Shown in pieces: positions 49,215 to 61,903 of a stretch of 64,000 nt of DNA (positions within the stretch are counted from its first letter, which is position 1; every line of letters begins with the position of its first letter). Position numbers and translations under genes: made by a program. A model generated the notes under the pieces. It worked only from the letters and a program-made list of their open reading frames with translations, was not told the origin of the DNA and made no database searches. This DNA comes from Warburgia ugandensis (Eukaryota > Streptophyta > Magnoliopsida > Canellales > Canellaceae). The stretch is taken from contig CP141139.1 of assembly GCA_035236585.1 (NCBI GenBank), positions 21,158,990 to 21,222,989 of the forward strand, given 5' to 3'.

Positions 49215-52200
49215 ATCACATGTCCATGGAAGTACCCCAGGCATAAAGTAAAATAACTACAAGTAATGGGATGTTCCCAAATACAGTGCCTAAACTTTTT
49301 AAGAAGTTTTGGCACAATGTCTGCAATTTAAATGTTGTTAAGCCCAAGGCATACTATCACATAAATACATGTCCTTGGATGTTCCTAGACACAACTTAAA
49401 TGGTACAACAAGGCAAAACTGATACAAGATAACATGTCCATGGAAGTACCCTAGGCACAAAGTAAAATCAATTCGGGTAATGGGATGTTCCCAAACACAA
49501 TGTCCAACTTGTTAAGAAACTTGATGGTCCTTGGCACAATGTGTAAGCAGTTTATATGACACGAAGACTCAAGGCACATTGTCTAAACAACACATATGTC
49601 CTTCGAAGTTCGTAAAGACAGAGTCAAATCACTTGGAGTCCTAGGATGTTCCCGAATATAATGCCTAATCATTTCAAGCTATTGGATGATCCTTGGCACA
49701 ATGTCAGGGCAACTTAAATGGTGGGAAGTCCAAGATACATTGTCAAATACACTATATGTCCCTTAAAGTCCCCAGGCACAAACTCAAAACACTTCGAGTC
49801 CCGGGATTTTCCCAAACAGATCATCTAAACCTTTCAAGCCATTTGATGATCCATTTTGCACAACGTTGGACCCTTTAAGTGCTGGGCACAATGTCTGGAC
49901 CAAACCATGGCACAATGTCAAAATATTAACATGTCCAACGAAGTCCTTAGGCACAAAGTCAAATCACTTCAAGAGTCCTGGGATGTTACCAAACACATCC
50001 TCTTAACTTTTGAAGCCATTGGATGATCCTTTTGGCTCATTGTTTGAGCACTTTAAGCACTTCAAAACTCACAAAGCACAATGTCAAAACAATGCATACT
50101 TAAGCACGGAGTCAAATCAATTAGTGTTCTGGAAAGTTCCCAAACAAAACTTCCTAATTATTCAAGCTCATGATCCTTGGCACGCTCTCAGAGCACATGT
50201 GTTACACTTGGGAAGCTCAAAGGAAAATTACAAGAACATTACATGTCCATGGAAATCCTTCGGCACTAATTCAACTCACTCCAAATGTAAGAATGTTCTC
50301 GAACACAATGGTTAAACTTTTCAAACTATTGTATAATCCTTGGCACAGTGTCCAAGCATGTTCAAATACATTACATGTCTTTGAAAGTCCCCAGGCACAA
50401 ACTCAAATCACTTCAAGTCTCCCAACACATCATCTAAACATTTCAAGCCATTTGATGATCCTTTTTGCACAATGTTGGACCCTTTAAGTGTTGGGCACAA
50501 TGTCTAGGCCAAACCATGGCGCAATGTCAAAACATTAACATGTCCAACGAAGTCCTTAGGCACAAAGTCAAATCACTTCAAGAGTCCTGGTATGTTACCA
50601 AACACATCTTCTTAAATTTTCAAGCCATTGGATGATGCTTTTGGCTCATTGTTTGAGCAACTGAAGCACTGCGAAGACCCATGGTGCCATGTCAAAACAT
50701 TACATGTCCATCGAAGTCCTTAGGCACAACACAATAAAATCACTTCGAAAGTCCTGGAATGTCCAAACACAACAGCAAAATTTTTAAAGCTATTGGATGA
50801 TCTTTGGTACAATGTACTAGCACATTATGACCTGAGAAGTAGCATGGGACAATGTCAAAACATTACATGCCCTTTAAGTCCCTAGGCACAAAGTCAAATT
50901 ACTTTGAGGCCTAGGATGTTTTCAAACATCATGTCTAACATGTTCGTAGAAGTCCTCAAGACACAATGTCAAATCACTTCGAGTGCCTGGACGTTCCCAA
51001 CCACATTGTCTGAGCTTTTTAAGAAGTTGGGTGCTCCTTGGCATAATGTGCAGGTAATTTAAATGATCAGAAGTCCCAAGGCACATTGTCAAAACAATAC
51101 ATGTCCTTGGAAGATCCTATGCACAAAGTCAATTCACTTCGAGTCTCGAGATGTTCCATAACATAATGTCTACTCTTTTCTAGTTGTTGGATGAGCCTTG
51201 ACCCTATGTTCAGGCAACTTAAATGCCCAAGTCACAGTGTCAAGACAATATGCCCTTGGAAGTTGAATGATGCTAGGCACAATGTATGGGCCGATTAAAT
51301 GATGTGAAATCCCATGGCACGTGATTGAAACAATAAATGTCCTTGGAAGTTCATAGGAAAAATGTCAGATGATGTTTTTGAGAGCAATGTCTAATCTTTT
51401 GAAACCATTACGTGATCCTTGGCACAATGTTTGGGGTACTTTAAAGGGTATTTTTGTAATTTTACCATGTAGGACCAACGCAAAATTTAAAGAACCCAAG
51501 TGGGCCATGCACTCACTATCATGTAGGGAACACAATCATTTATTTAAAACAAATTACAAAAGGTTAAAATTTTAAATAATGAATTAAAGAAAAAGTAAAA
51601 ATTATTACTTGTAAAGGGGGTGCCATTTTGATATTGGCACCCCACCCCTCTCTTAGGGAAAAATCAAGACAGACCATATGGTCTATTACCTAAAATGATG
51701 AGAGAGAGAGAGAGAGAGAGAGAAATCCGATGAAGAAAGAGAAGAAGATGAAGAAGGAAGAGGAAGAAAGGGAGAGGAGTTGATTTGGAGAGTGCGATAC
51801 CTTGCAACAAAGATCCAAGCCATTCGTTATCTCCAAAGAGGTAACAAGATCAAATCCATGAAAAATATTTTTGATCAGATGTCAATTGCGTAGGTAAATT
51901 TGCAAATAACAACGAGAAGAATGTACGGTGATGGACGGTCTATAGAAAATGAATTTTAAAAATCTAAGCTGTTCATCTTGTTCACAATCTCAAGGGGAGA
52001 AAAATGGTTCAAAAATAGACAAATTCCAACATCATTTGGTTGGTAAAATTAATGTCGAAAAATGACATCTGCCGTTCTACGGTATTTGTCCGATCAAATT
52101 TTACTATTAGGCACTTTTGAGCACTGTTATGCATTGTTACACACATGGGTGCATCTCGAATCCTAGGACACATAAGGATGCAATTGGGCAGTGCGTTCTG

Positions 52201-52390
52201 GTGACGCTTGTCAGAATAACTATTCTTTTAAGCACAATACATTCATTCATCCATTAAAACCAGATTCAAATTCATGTTTACGAAATTTTCAAATAATCTA
52301 AAACTCGAGACGATCAGATCTACCTGCCTCACGTAGATTGATGTCCTTCCAAAGCTTTTTCTTTTCTTCTTATTGTTTTTCTTATGGAGG
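49215..52390 (-). repeat. Right-arm HOR copy 7 (3,176 bp)
   Basis: M about 49,745-50,662; S2 to 51,444; X 51,445-52,390. Private forms are 'aatgtcagggcaac' (near 49,702), 'gagtcccgggatt' (near 49,797) and 'gatccattttgcac' (near 49,849). It carries the copy-6 variant set. Confidence 0.94.
51445..52390 (-). repeat. Segment X, right copy 7
   Basis: 946 bp, (GA)12 at 51,700-51,723, hairpin and palindrome intact. Variable sites read 'cggtatttgtccg' and 'gcgttctggtgacgc'. Two compensating 1-bp indels ('actcgagacg' and 'ctcacgtag', near 52,306 and 52,331) shift and restore the reading frame of the recurrent 82-codon ORF. Confidence 0.9.
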
Positions 52391-55300
52391 ATCACATGTC
52401 CATGGAAGTACCCCAGGCATAAAGTAAAATAACTACAAGTAATGGGATGTTCCCAAATACAGTGCCTAAACTTTTTAAGAAGTTTTGGCACAATGTCTGC
52501 AATTTAAATGTTGTTAAGCCCAAGGCATACTATCACATAAATACATGTCCTTGGATGTTCCTAGACACAACTTAAATGGTACAACAAGGCAAAACTGATA
52601 CAAGATAACATGTCCATGGAAGTACCCTAGGCACAAAGTAAAATCAATTCGGGTAATGGGATGTTCCCAAACACAATGTCCAACTTGTTAAGAAACTTGA
52701 TGGTCCTTGGCACAATGTGTAAGCAGTTTATATGACACGAAGACTCAAGGCACATTGTCTAAACAACACATATGTCCTTCGAAGTTCGTAAAGACAGAGT
52801 CAAATCACTTGGAGTCCTAGGATGTTCCCGAATATAATGCCTAATCATTTCAAGCTATTGGATGATCCTTGGCACAATGTCTGGGCAACTTAAATGGTGG
52901 GAAGTCCAAGATACATTGTCAAATACACTATATGTCCCTTAAAGTCCCCAGGCACAAACTCAAAACACTTCGAGTCCTGGGATTTTCCCAAACAGATCAT
53001 CTAAACCTTTCAAGCCATTTGATGATCCTTTTTGCACAACGTTGGACCCTTTAAGTGCTGGGCACAATGTCTGGACCAAACCATGGCACAATGTCAAAAT
53101 ATTAACATGTCCAACGAAGTCCTTAGGCACAAAGTCAAATCACTTCAAGAGTCCTGGGATGTTACCAAACACATCCTCTTAACTTTTGAAGCCATTGGAT
53201 GATCCTTTTGGCTCATTGTTTGAGCACTTTAAGCACTTCAAAACTCACAAAGCACAATGTCAAAACAATGCATACTTAAGCACGGAGTCAAATCAATTAG
53301 TGTTCTGGAAAGTTCCCAAACAAAACTTCCTAATTATTCAAGCTCATGATCCTTGGCACGCTCTCAGAGCACATGTGTTACACTTGGGAAGCTCAAAGGA
53401 AAATTACAAGAACATTACATGTCCATGGAAATCCTTCGGCACTAATTCAACTCACTCCAAATGTAAGAATGTTCTCGAACACAATGGTTAAACTTTTCAA
53501 ACTATTGTATAATCCTTGGCACAGTGTCCAAGCATGTTCAAATACATTACATGTCTTTGAAAGTCCCCAGGCACAAACTCAAATCACTTCAAGTCTCCCA
53601 ACACATCATCTAAACATTTCAAGCCATTTGATGATCCTTTTTGCACAATGTTGGACCCTTTAAGTGTTGGGCACAATGTCTAGGCCAAACCATGGCGCAA
53701 TGTCAAAACATTAACATGTCCAACGAAGTCCTTAGGCACAAAGTCAAATCACTTCAAGAGTCCTGGTATGTTACCAAACACATCTTCTTAAATTTTCAAG
53801 CCATTGGATGATGCTTTTGGCTCATTGTTTGAGCAACTGAAGCACTGCGAAGACCCATGGTGCCATGTCAAAACATTACATGTCCATCGAAGTCCTTAGG
53901 CACAACACAATAAAATCACTTCGAAAGTCCTGGAATGTCCAAACACAACAGCAAAATTTTTAAAGCTATTGGATGATCTTTGGTACAATGTACTAGCACA
54001 TTATGACCTGAGAAGTAGCATGGGACAATGTCAAAACATTACATGCCCTTTAAGTCCCTAGGCACAAAGTCAAATTACTTTGAGGCCTAGGATGTTTTCA
54101 AACATCATGTCTAACATGTTCGTAGAAGTCCTCAAGACACAATGTCAAATCACTTCGAGTGCCCGGACGTTCCCAACCACATTGTCTGAGCTTTTTAAGA
54201 AGTTGGGTGCTCCTTGGCATAATGTGCAGGTAATTTAAATGATCAGAAGTCCCAAGGCACATTGTCAAAACAATACATGTCCTTGGAAGATCCTATGCAC
54301 AAAGTCAATTCACTTCGAGTCTCGAGATGTTCCATAACATAATGTCTACTCTTTTCTAGTTGTTGGATGAGCCTTGACCCTATGTTCAGGCAACTTAAAT
54401 GCCCAAGTCACAGTGTCAAGACAATATGCCCTTGGAAGTTGAATGATGCTAGGCACAATGTATGGGCCGATTAAATGATGTGAAATCCCATGGCACGTGA
54501 TTGAAACAATAAATGTCCTTGGAAGTTCATAGGAAAAATGTCAGATGATGTTTTTGAGAGCAATGTCTAATCTTTTGAAACCATTACGTGATCCTTGGCA
54601 CAATGTTTGGGGTACTTTAAAGGGTATTTTTGCAATTTTACCATGTAGGACCAACGCAAAATTTAAAGAACCCAAGTGGGCCATGCACTCACTATCATGT
54701 AGGGAACACAATCATTTATTTAAAACAAATTACAAAAGGTTAAAATTTTAAATAATGAATTAAAGAAAAAGTAAAAATTATTACTTGTAAAGGGGGTGCC
54801 ATTTTGATATTGGCACCCCACCCCTCTCTTAGGGAAAAATCAAGACAGACCATATGGTCTATTACCTAAAATGATGAGAGAGAGAGAGAGAGAAATCCGA
54901 TGAAGAAAGAGAAGAAGATGAAGAAGGAAGAGGAAGAAAGGGAGAGGAGTTGATTTGGAGAGTGCGATACCTTGCAACAAAGATCCAAGCCATTCGTTAT
55001 CTCCAAAGAGGTAACAAGATCAAATCCATGAAAAATATTTTTGATCAGATGTCAATTGCGTAGGTAAATTTGCAAATAACAACGAGAAGAATGTACGGTG
55101 ATGGACGGTCTATGGAAAATGAATTTTAAAAATCTAAGCTGTTCATCTTGTTCACAATCTCAAGGGGAGAAAAATGGTTCAAAAATAGACAAATTCCAAC
55201 ATCATTTGGTTGGTAAAATTAATGTCGAAAAATGACATCTGCCGTTCTACGGTATTTGTCCGATCAAATTTTACTATTAGGCACTTTTGAGCAGTGTTAT

Positions 55301-55560
55301 GCATTGTTACACACATGGGTGCATCTCGAATCCTAGGACACATAAGGATGCAATTGGGCTGTGCGTCCTCCTGACGCTTGTCAGAATAACTATTCTTTTA
55401 AGCACAATACATTCATTCATCCATTAAAACCAGATTCAAATTCATGTTTACGAAATTTTCAAATAATCTAAAACTCAGACGATCAGATCTACCTGCCTCA
55501 CTGTAGATTGATGTCCTTCCAAAGCTTTTTCTTTTCTTCTTATTGTTTTTCTTATGGAGG
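52391..55560 (-). repeat. Right-arm HOR copy 8 (3,170 bp)
   Basis: M about 52,921-53,838; S2 to 54,620; X 54,621-55,560. First copy with 'tttttgcaattttacc' at the X edge and 'tctatggaaaatg' inside X, both kept in copies 9 and 10. Confidence 0.94.
54621..55560 (-). repeat. Segment X, right copy 8
   Basis: 940 bp, (GA)9 at 54,876-54,893, hairpin and palindrome intact. The mini-hairpin site reads 'gcgtcctcctgacgc' and its left neighbour 'gggctgtgcg', a tight cluster of changes. Confidence 0.9.
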
Positions 55561-58031
55561 ATCACATGTCCATGGAAGTACCCCAGGCATAAAGTAAAAT
55601 AACTACAAGTAATGGGATGTTCCCAAATACAGTGCCTAAACTTTTTAAGAAGTTTTGGCACAATGTCTGCAATTTAAATGTTGTTAAGCCCAAGGCATAC
55701 TATCACATAAATACATGTCCTTGGATGTTCCTAGACACAACTTAAATGGTACAACAAGGCAAAGCAGATACAAGATAACATGTCCATGGAAGTACCCTAG
55801 GCACAAAGTAAAATCAATTCGGGTAATGGGATGTTCCCAAACACAATGTCCAACTTGTTAAGAAACTTGATGGTCCTTGGCACAATGTGTAAGCAGTTTA
55901 TATGACACGAAGACTCAAGGCACATTGTCTAAACAACACATATGTCCTTCGAAGTTCGTAAAGACAGAGTCAAATCACTTGGAGTCCTAGGATGTTCCCG
56001 AATATAATGCCTAATCATTTCAAGCTATTGGATGATCCTTGGCACAATGTCTGGGCAACTTAAATGGTGGGAAGTCCAAGATACATTGTCAAATACACTA
56101 TATGTCCCTTAAAGTCCCCAGGCACAAACTCAAAACACTTCGAGTCCTGGGATTTTCCCAAACAGATCATCTAAACCTTTCAAGCCATTTGATGATCCTT
56201 TTTGCACAACGTTGGACCCTTTAAGTGCTGGGCACAATGTCTGGACCAAACCATGGCACAATGTCAAAATATTAACATGTCCAACGAAGTCCTTAGGCAC
56301 AAAGTCAAATCACTTCAAGAGTCCTGGGATGTTACCAAACACATCCTCTTAACTTTTGAAGCCATTGGATGATCCTTTTGGCTCATTGTTTGAGCACTTT
56401 AAGCACTTCAAAACTCACAAAGCACAATGTCAAAACAATGCATACTTAAGCACGGAGTCAAATCAATTAGTGTTCTGGAAAGTTCCCAAACAAAACTTCC
56501 TAATTATTCAAGCTCATGATCCTTGGCACGCTCTCAGAGCACATGTGTTACACTTGGGAAGCTCAAAGGAAAATTACAAGAACATTACATGTCCATGGAA
56601 ATCCTTCGGCACTAATTCAACTCACTCCAAATGTAAGAATGTTCTCGAACACAATGGTTAAACTTTTCAAACTATTGTATAATCCTTGGCACAGTGTCCA
56701 AGCATGTTCAAATACATTACATGTCTTTGAAAGTCCCCGCGCACAAACTCAAATCACTTCAAGTCTCCCAACACATCATCTAAACATTTCAAGCCATTTG
56801 ATGATCCTTTTTGCACAATGTTGGACCCTTTAAGTGTTGGGCACAATGTCTAGGCCAAACCATGGCGCAATGTCAAAACATTAACATGTCCAACGAAGTC
56901 CTTAGGCACAAAGTCAAATCACTTCAAGAGTCCTGGTATGTTACCAAACACATCTTCTTAAATTTTCAAGCCATTGGATGATGCTTTTGGCTCATTGTTT
57001 GAGGCCGCTGAAGCACTGCGAAGACCCATGGTGCCATGTCAAAACATTACATGTCCATCGAAGTCCTTAGGCACAACACAATAAAATCACTTCGAAAGTC
57101 CTGGAATGTCCAAACACAACAGCAAAATTTTTAAAGCTATTGGATGATCTTTGGTACAATGTACTAGCACATTATGACCTGAGAAGTAGCATGGGACAAT
57201 GTCAAAACATTACATGCCCTTTAAGTCCCTAGGCACAAAGTCAAATTACTTTGAGGCCTAGGATGTTTTCAAACATCATGTCTAACATGTTCGTAGAAGT
57301 CCTCAAGACACAATGTCAAATCACTTCGAGTGCCTGGACGTTCCCAACCACATTGTCAGAGCTTTTTAAGAAGTTGGGTGCTCCTTGGCATAATGTGCAG
57401 GTAATTTAAATGATCAGAAGTCCCAAGGCACATTGTCAAAACAATACATGTCCTTGGAAGATCCTATGCACAAAGTCAATTCACTTCGAGTCTCGAGATG
57501 TTCCATAACATAATGTCTACTCTTTTCTAGTTGTTGGATGAGCCTTGACCCTATGTTCAGGCAACTTAAATGCCCAAGTCACAGTGTCAAGACAATATGC
57601 CCTTGGAAGTTGAATGATGCTAGGCACAATGTATGGGCCGATTAAATGATGTGAAATCCCATGGCACGTGATTGAAACAATAAATGTCCTTGGAAGTTCA
57701 TAGGAAAAATGTCAGATGATGTTTTTGAGAGCAATGTCTAATCTTTTGAAACCATTACGTGATCCTTGGCACAATGTTTGGGGTACTTTAAAGGGTATTT
57801 TTGCAATTTTACCATGTAGGACCAACGCAAAATTTAAAGAACCCAAGTGGGCCATGCACTCACTATCATGTAGGGAACACAATCATTTATTTAAAACAAA
57901 TTACAAAAGGTTAAAATTTTAAATAATGAATTAAAGAAAAAGTAAAAATTATTACTTGGCCATTTTGATATTGGCACCCCACCCCTCTCTTAGGGAAAAA
58001 TCAAGACAGACCATATGGTCTATTACCTAAA

Positions 58032-58062
<31 letters not shown>

Positions 58063-58729
58063 AATCCGATGAAGAAAGAGAAGAAGATGAAGAAGGAAGA
58101 GGAAGAAAGGGAGAGGAGTTGATTTGGAGAGTGCGATACCTTGCAACAAAGATCCAAGCCATTCGTTATCTCCAAAGAGGTAACAAGATCAAATCCATGA
58201 AAAATATTTTTGATCAGATGTCAATTGCGTAGGTAAATTTGCAAATAACAACGAGAAGAATGTACGGTGATGGACGGTCTATGGAAAATGAATTTTAAAA
58301 ATCTAAGCTGTTCATCTTGTTCACAATCTCAAGGGGAGAAAAATGGTTCAAAAATAGACAAATTCCAACATCATTTGGTTGGTAAAATTAATGTCGAAAA
58401 ATGACATCTGCCGTTCTACGGTGACTGTCCGATCAAATTTTACTATTAGGCACTTTTGAGCAGTGTTATGCATTGTTACACACATGGGTGCATCTCGAAT
58501 CCTAGGACACATAAGGATGCAATTGGGCAGTGCGTCCTGGTGACGCTTGTCAGAATAACTATTCTTTTAAGCACAATACATTCATTCATCCATTAAAACC
58601 AGATTCAAATTCATGTTTACGAAATTTTCAAATAATCTAAAACTCATACGATCAGATCTACCTGCCTCACTGTAGATTGATGTCCTTCCAAAGCTTTTTC
58701 TTTTCTTCTTATTGTTTTTCTTATGGAGG
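55561..58729 (-). repeat. Right-arm HOR copy 9 (3,169 bp)
   Basis: M about 56,091-57,008; S2 to 57,791; X 57,792-58,729. Private clusters: 'gcaaagcagatacaag' (near 55,760), 'gtccccgcgcacaaac' (near 56,735) and 'gtttgaggccgctgaagc' (near 56,997). Confidence 0.94.
57792..58729 (-). repeat. Segment X, right copy 9, one hairpin arm deleted
   Basis: 938 bp, (GA)13 at 58,037-58,062. About 10 bp is missing at 57,957, giving 'attacttggccattttg'; the G-rich hairpin arm is lost. The endpoint differs by one base from the deletion in copy 6. Confidence 0.92.
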
Positions 58730-61700
58730 ATCACATGTCCATGGAAGTACCCCAGGCATAAAGTAAAATAACTACAAGTAATGGGATGTTCCCAAATACA
58801 GGGCCTAAACTTTTTAAGAAGTTTTGGCACAATGTCTGCAATTTAAATGTTGTTAAGCCCAAGGCATACTATCACATAAATACATGTCCTTGGATGTTCC
58901 TAGACACAACTTAAATGGTACAACAAGGCAAAACTGATACAAGATAACATGTCCATGGAAGTACCCTAGGCACAAAGTAAAATCAATTCGGGTAATGGGA
59001 TGTTCCCAAACACAATGTCCAACTTGTTAAGAAACTTGATGGTCCTTGGCACAATGTGTAAGCAGTTTATATGACACGAAGACTCAAGGCACATTGTCTA
59101 AACAACACATATGTCCTTCGAAGTTCGTAAAGACAGAGTCAAATCACTTGGAGTCCTAGGATGTTCCCGAATATAATGCCTAATCATTTCAAGCTATTGG
59201 ATGATCCTTGGCACAATGTCTGGGCAACTTAAATGGTGGGAAGTCCAAGATACATTGTCAAATACACTATATGTCCCTTAAAGTCCCCAGGCACAAACTC
59301 AAAACACTTCGAGTCCTGGGATTTTCCCAAACAGATCATCTAAACCTTTCAAGCCATTTGATGATCCTTTTTGCACAACGTTGGACCCTTTAAGTGCTGG
59401 GCACAATGTCTGGACCAAACCATGGCACAATGTCAAAATATTAACATGTCCAACGAAGTCCTTAGGCACAAAGTCAAATCACTTCAAGAGTCCCAGGATG
59501 TTACCAAACACATCCTCTTAACTTTTGAAGCCATTGGATGATCCTTTTGGCTCATTGTTTGAGCACTTTAAGCACTTCAAAACTCACAAAGCACAATGTC
59601 AAAACAATGCATACTTAAGCACGGAGTCAAATCAATTAGTGTTCTGGAAAGTTCCCAAACAAAACTTCCTAATTATTCAAGCTCATGATCCTTGGCACGC
59701 TCTCAGAGCACATGTGTTACACTTGGGAAGCTCAAAGGAAAATTACAAGAACATTACATGTCCATGGAAATCCTTCGGCACTAATTCAACTCACTCCAAA
59801 TGTAAGAATGTTCTCGAACACAATGGTTAAACTTTTCAAACTATTGTATAATCCTTGGCACAGTGTCCAAGCATGTTCAAATACATTACATGTCTTTGAA
59901 AGTCCCCAGGCACAAACTCAAATCACTTCAAGTCTCCCAACACATCATCTAAACATTTCAAGCCATTTGATGATCCTTTTTGCACAATGTTGGACCCTTT
60001 AAGTGTTGGGCACAATGTCTAGGCCAAACCATGGCGCAATGTCAAAACATTAACATGTCCAACGAAGTCCTTAGGCACAAAGTCAAATCACTTCAAGAGT
60101 CCTGGTATGTTACCAAACACATCTTCTTAAATTTTCAAGCCATTGGATGATGCTTTTGGCTCATTGTTTGAGCAATTGAAGCACTGCGAAGACCCATGGT
60201 GCCATGTCAAAACATTACATGTCCATCGAAGTCCTTAGGCACAACACAATAAAATCACTTCGAAAGTCCTGGAATGTCCAAACACAACAGCAAAATTTTT
60301 AAAGCTATTGGATGATCTTTGGTACAATGTACTAGCACATTATGACCTGAGAAGTAGCATGGGACAATGTCAAAACATTACATGCCCTTTAAGTCCCTAG
60401 GCACAAAGTCAAATTACTTTGAGGCCTAGGATGTTTTCAAACATCATGTCTAACATGTTCGTAGAAGTCCTCAAGACACAATGTCAAATCACTTCGAGTG
60501 CCTGGACGTTCCCAACCACATTGTCTGAGCTTTTTAAGAAGTTGGGTGCTCCTTGGCATAATGTGCAGGTAATTTAAATGATCAGAAGTCCCAAGGCACA
60601 TTGTCAAAACAATACATGTCCTTGGAAGATCCTATGCACAAAGTCAATTCACTTCGAGTCTCGAGATGTTCCATAACATAATGTCTACTCTTTTCTAGTT
60701 GTTGGATGAGCCTTGACCCTATGTTCAGGCAACTTAAATGCCCAAGTCACAGTGTCAAGACAATATGCCCTTGGAAGTTGAATGATGCTAGGCACAATGT
60801 ATGGGCCGATTAAATGATGTGAAATCCCATGGCACGTGATTGAAACAATAAATGTCCTTGGAAGTTCATAGGAAAAATGTCAGATGATGTTTTTGAGAGC
60901 AATGTCTAATCTTTTGAAACCATTACGTGATCCTTGGCACAATGTTTGGGGTACTTTAAAGGGTATTTTTGCAATTTTACCATGTAGGACCAACGCAAAA
61001 TTTAAAGAACCCAAGTGGGCCATGCACTCACTATCATGTAGGGAACACAATCATTTATTTAAAACAAATTACAAAAGGTTAAAATTTTAAATAATGAATT
61101 AAAGAAAAAGTAAAAATTATTACTTGTAAAGGGGGTGCCATTTTGATATTGGCACCCCACCCCTCTCTTAGGGAAAAATCAAGACAGACCATATGGTCTA
61201 TTACCTAAAATGATGAGAGAGAGAGAGAGAGAGAGAAATCCGATGAAGAAAGAGAAGAAGATGAAGAAGGAAGAGGAAGAAAGGGAGAGGAGTTGATTTG
61301 GAGAGTGCGATACCTTGCAACAAAGATCCAAGCCATTCGTTATCTCCAAAGAGGTAACAAGATCAAATCCATGAAAAATATTTTTGATCAGATGTCAATT
61401 GCGTAGGTAAATTTGCAAATAACAACGAGAAGAATGTACGGTGATGGACGGTCTATGGAAAATGAATTTTAAAAATCTAAGCTGTTCATCTTGTTCACAA
61501 TCTCAAGGGGAGAAAAATGGTTCAAAAATAGACAAATTCCAACATCATTTGGTTGGTAAAATTAATGTCGAAAAATGACATCTGCCGTTCTACGGTATTT
61601 GTCCGATCAAATTTTACTATTAGGCACTTTTGAGCAGTGTTATGCATTGTTACACACATGGGTGCATCTCGAATCCTAGGACACATAAGGATGCAATTGG

Positions 61701-61903
61701 GCAGTGCGTCCTGGTGACGCTTGTCAGAATAACTATTCTTTTAAGCACAATACATTCATTCATCCATTAAAACCAGATTCAAATTCATGTTTACGAAATT
61801 TTCAAATAATCTAAAACTCGTACGATCGGATCTACCTGCCTCACTGTAGATTGATGTCCTTCCAAAGCTTTTTCTTTTCTTCTTATTGTTTTTCTTATGG
61901 AGG
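58730..61903 (-). repeat. Right-arm HOR copy 10 (3,174 bp)
   Basis: M about 59,260-60,178; S2 to 60,959; X 60,960-61,903. It has 'gagtcccaggatgtta' near 59,490, where the others have 'gagtcctgggatgtta', and 'gagcaattgaagc' near 60,171. Confidence 0.94.
60960..61903 (-). repeat. Segment X, right copy 10
   Basis: 944 bp, (GA)11 at 61,215-61,236, hairpin and palindrome intact. Variable site 'cggtatttgtccg'; private 'actcgtacgatcggatc' near 61,816. Confidence 0.9.
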
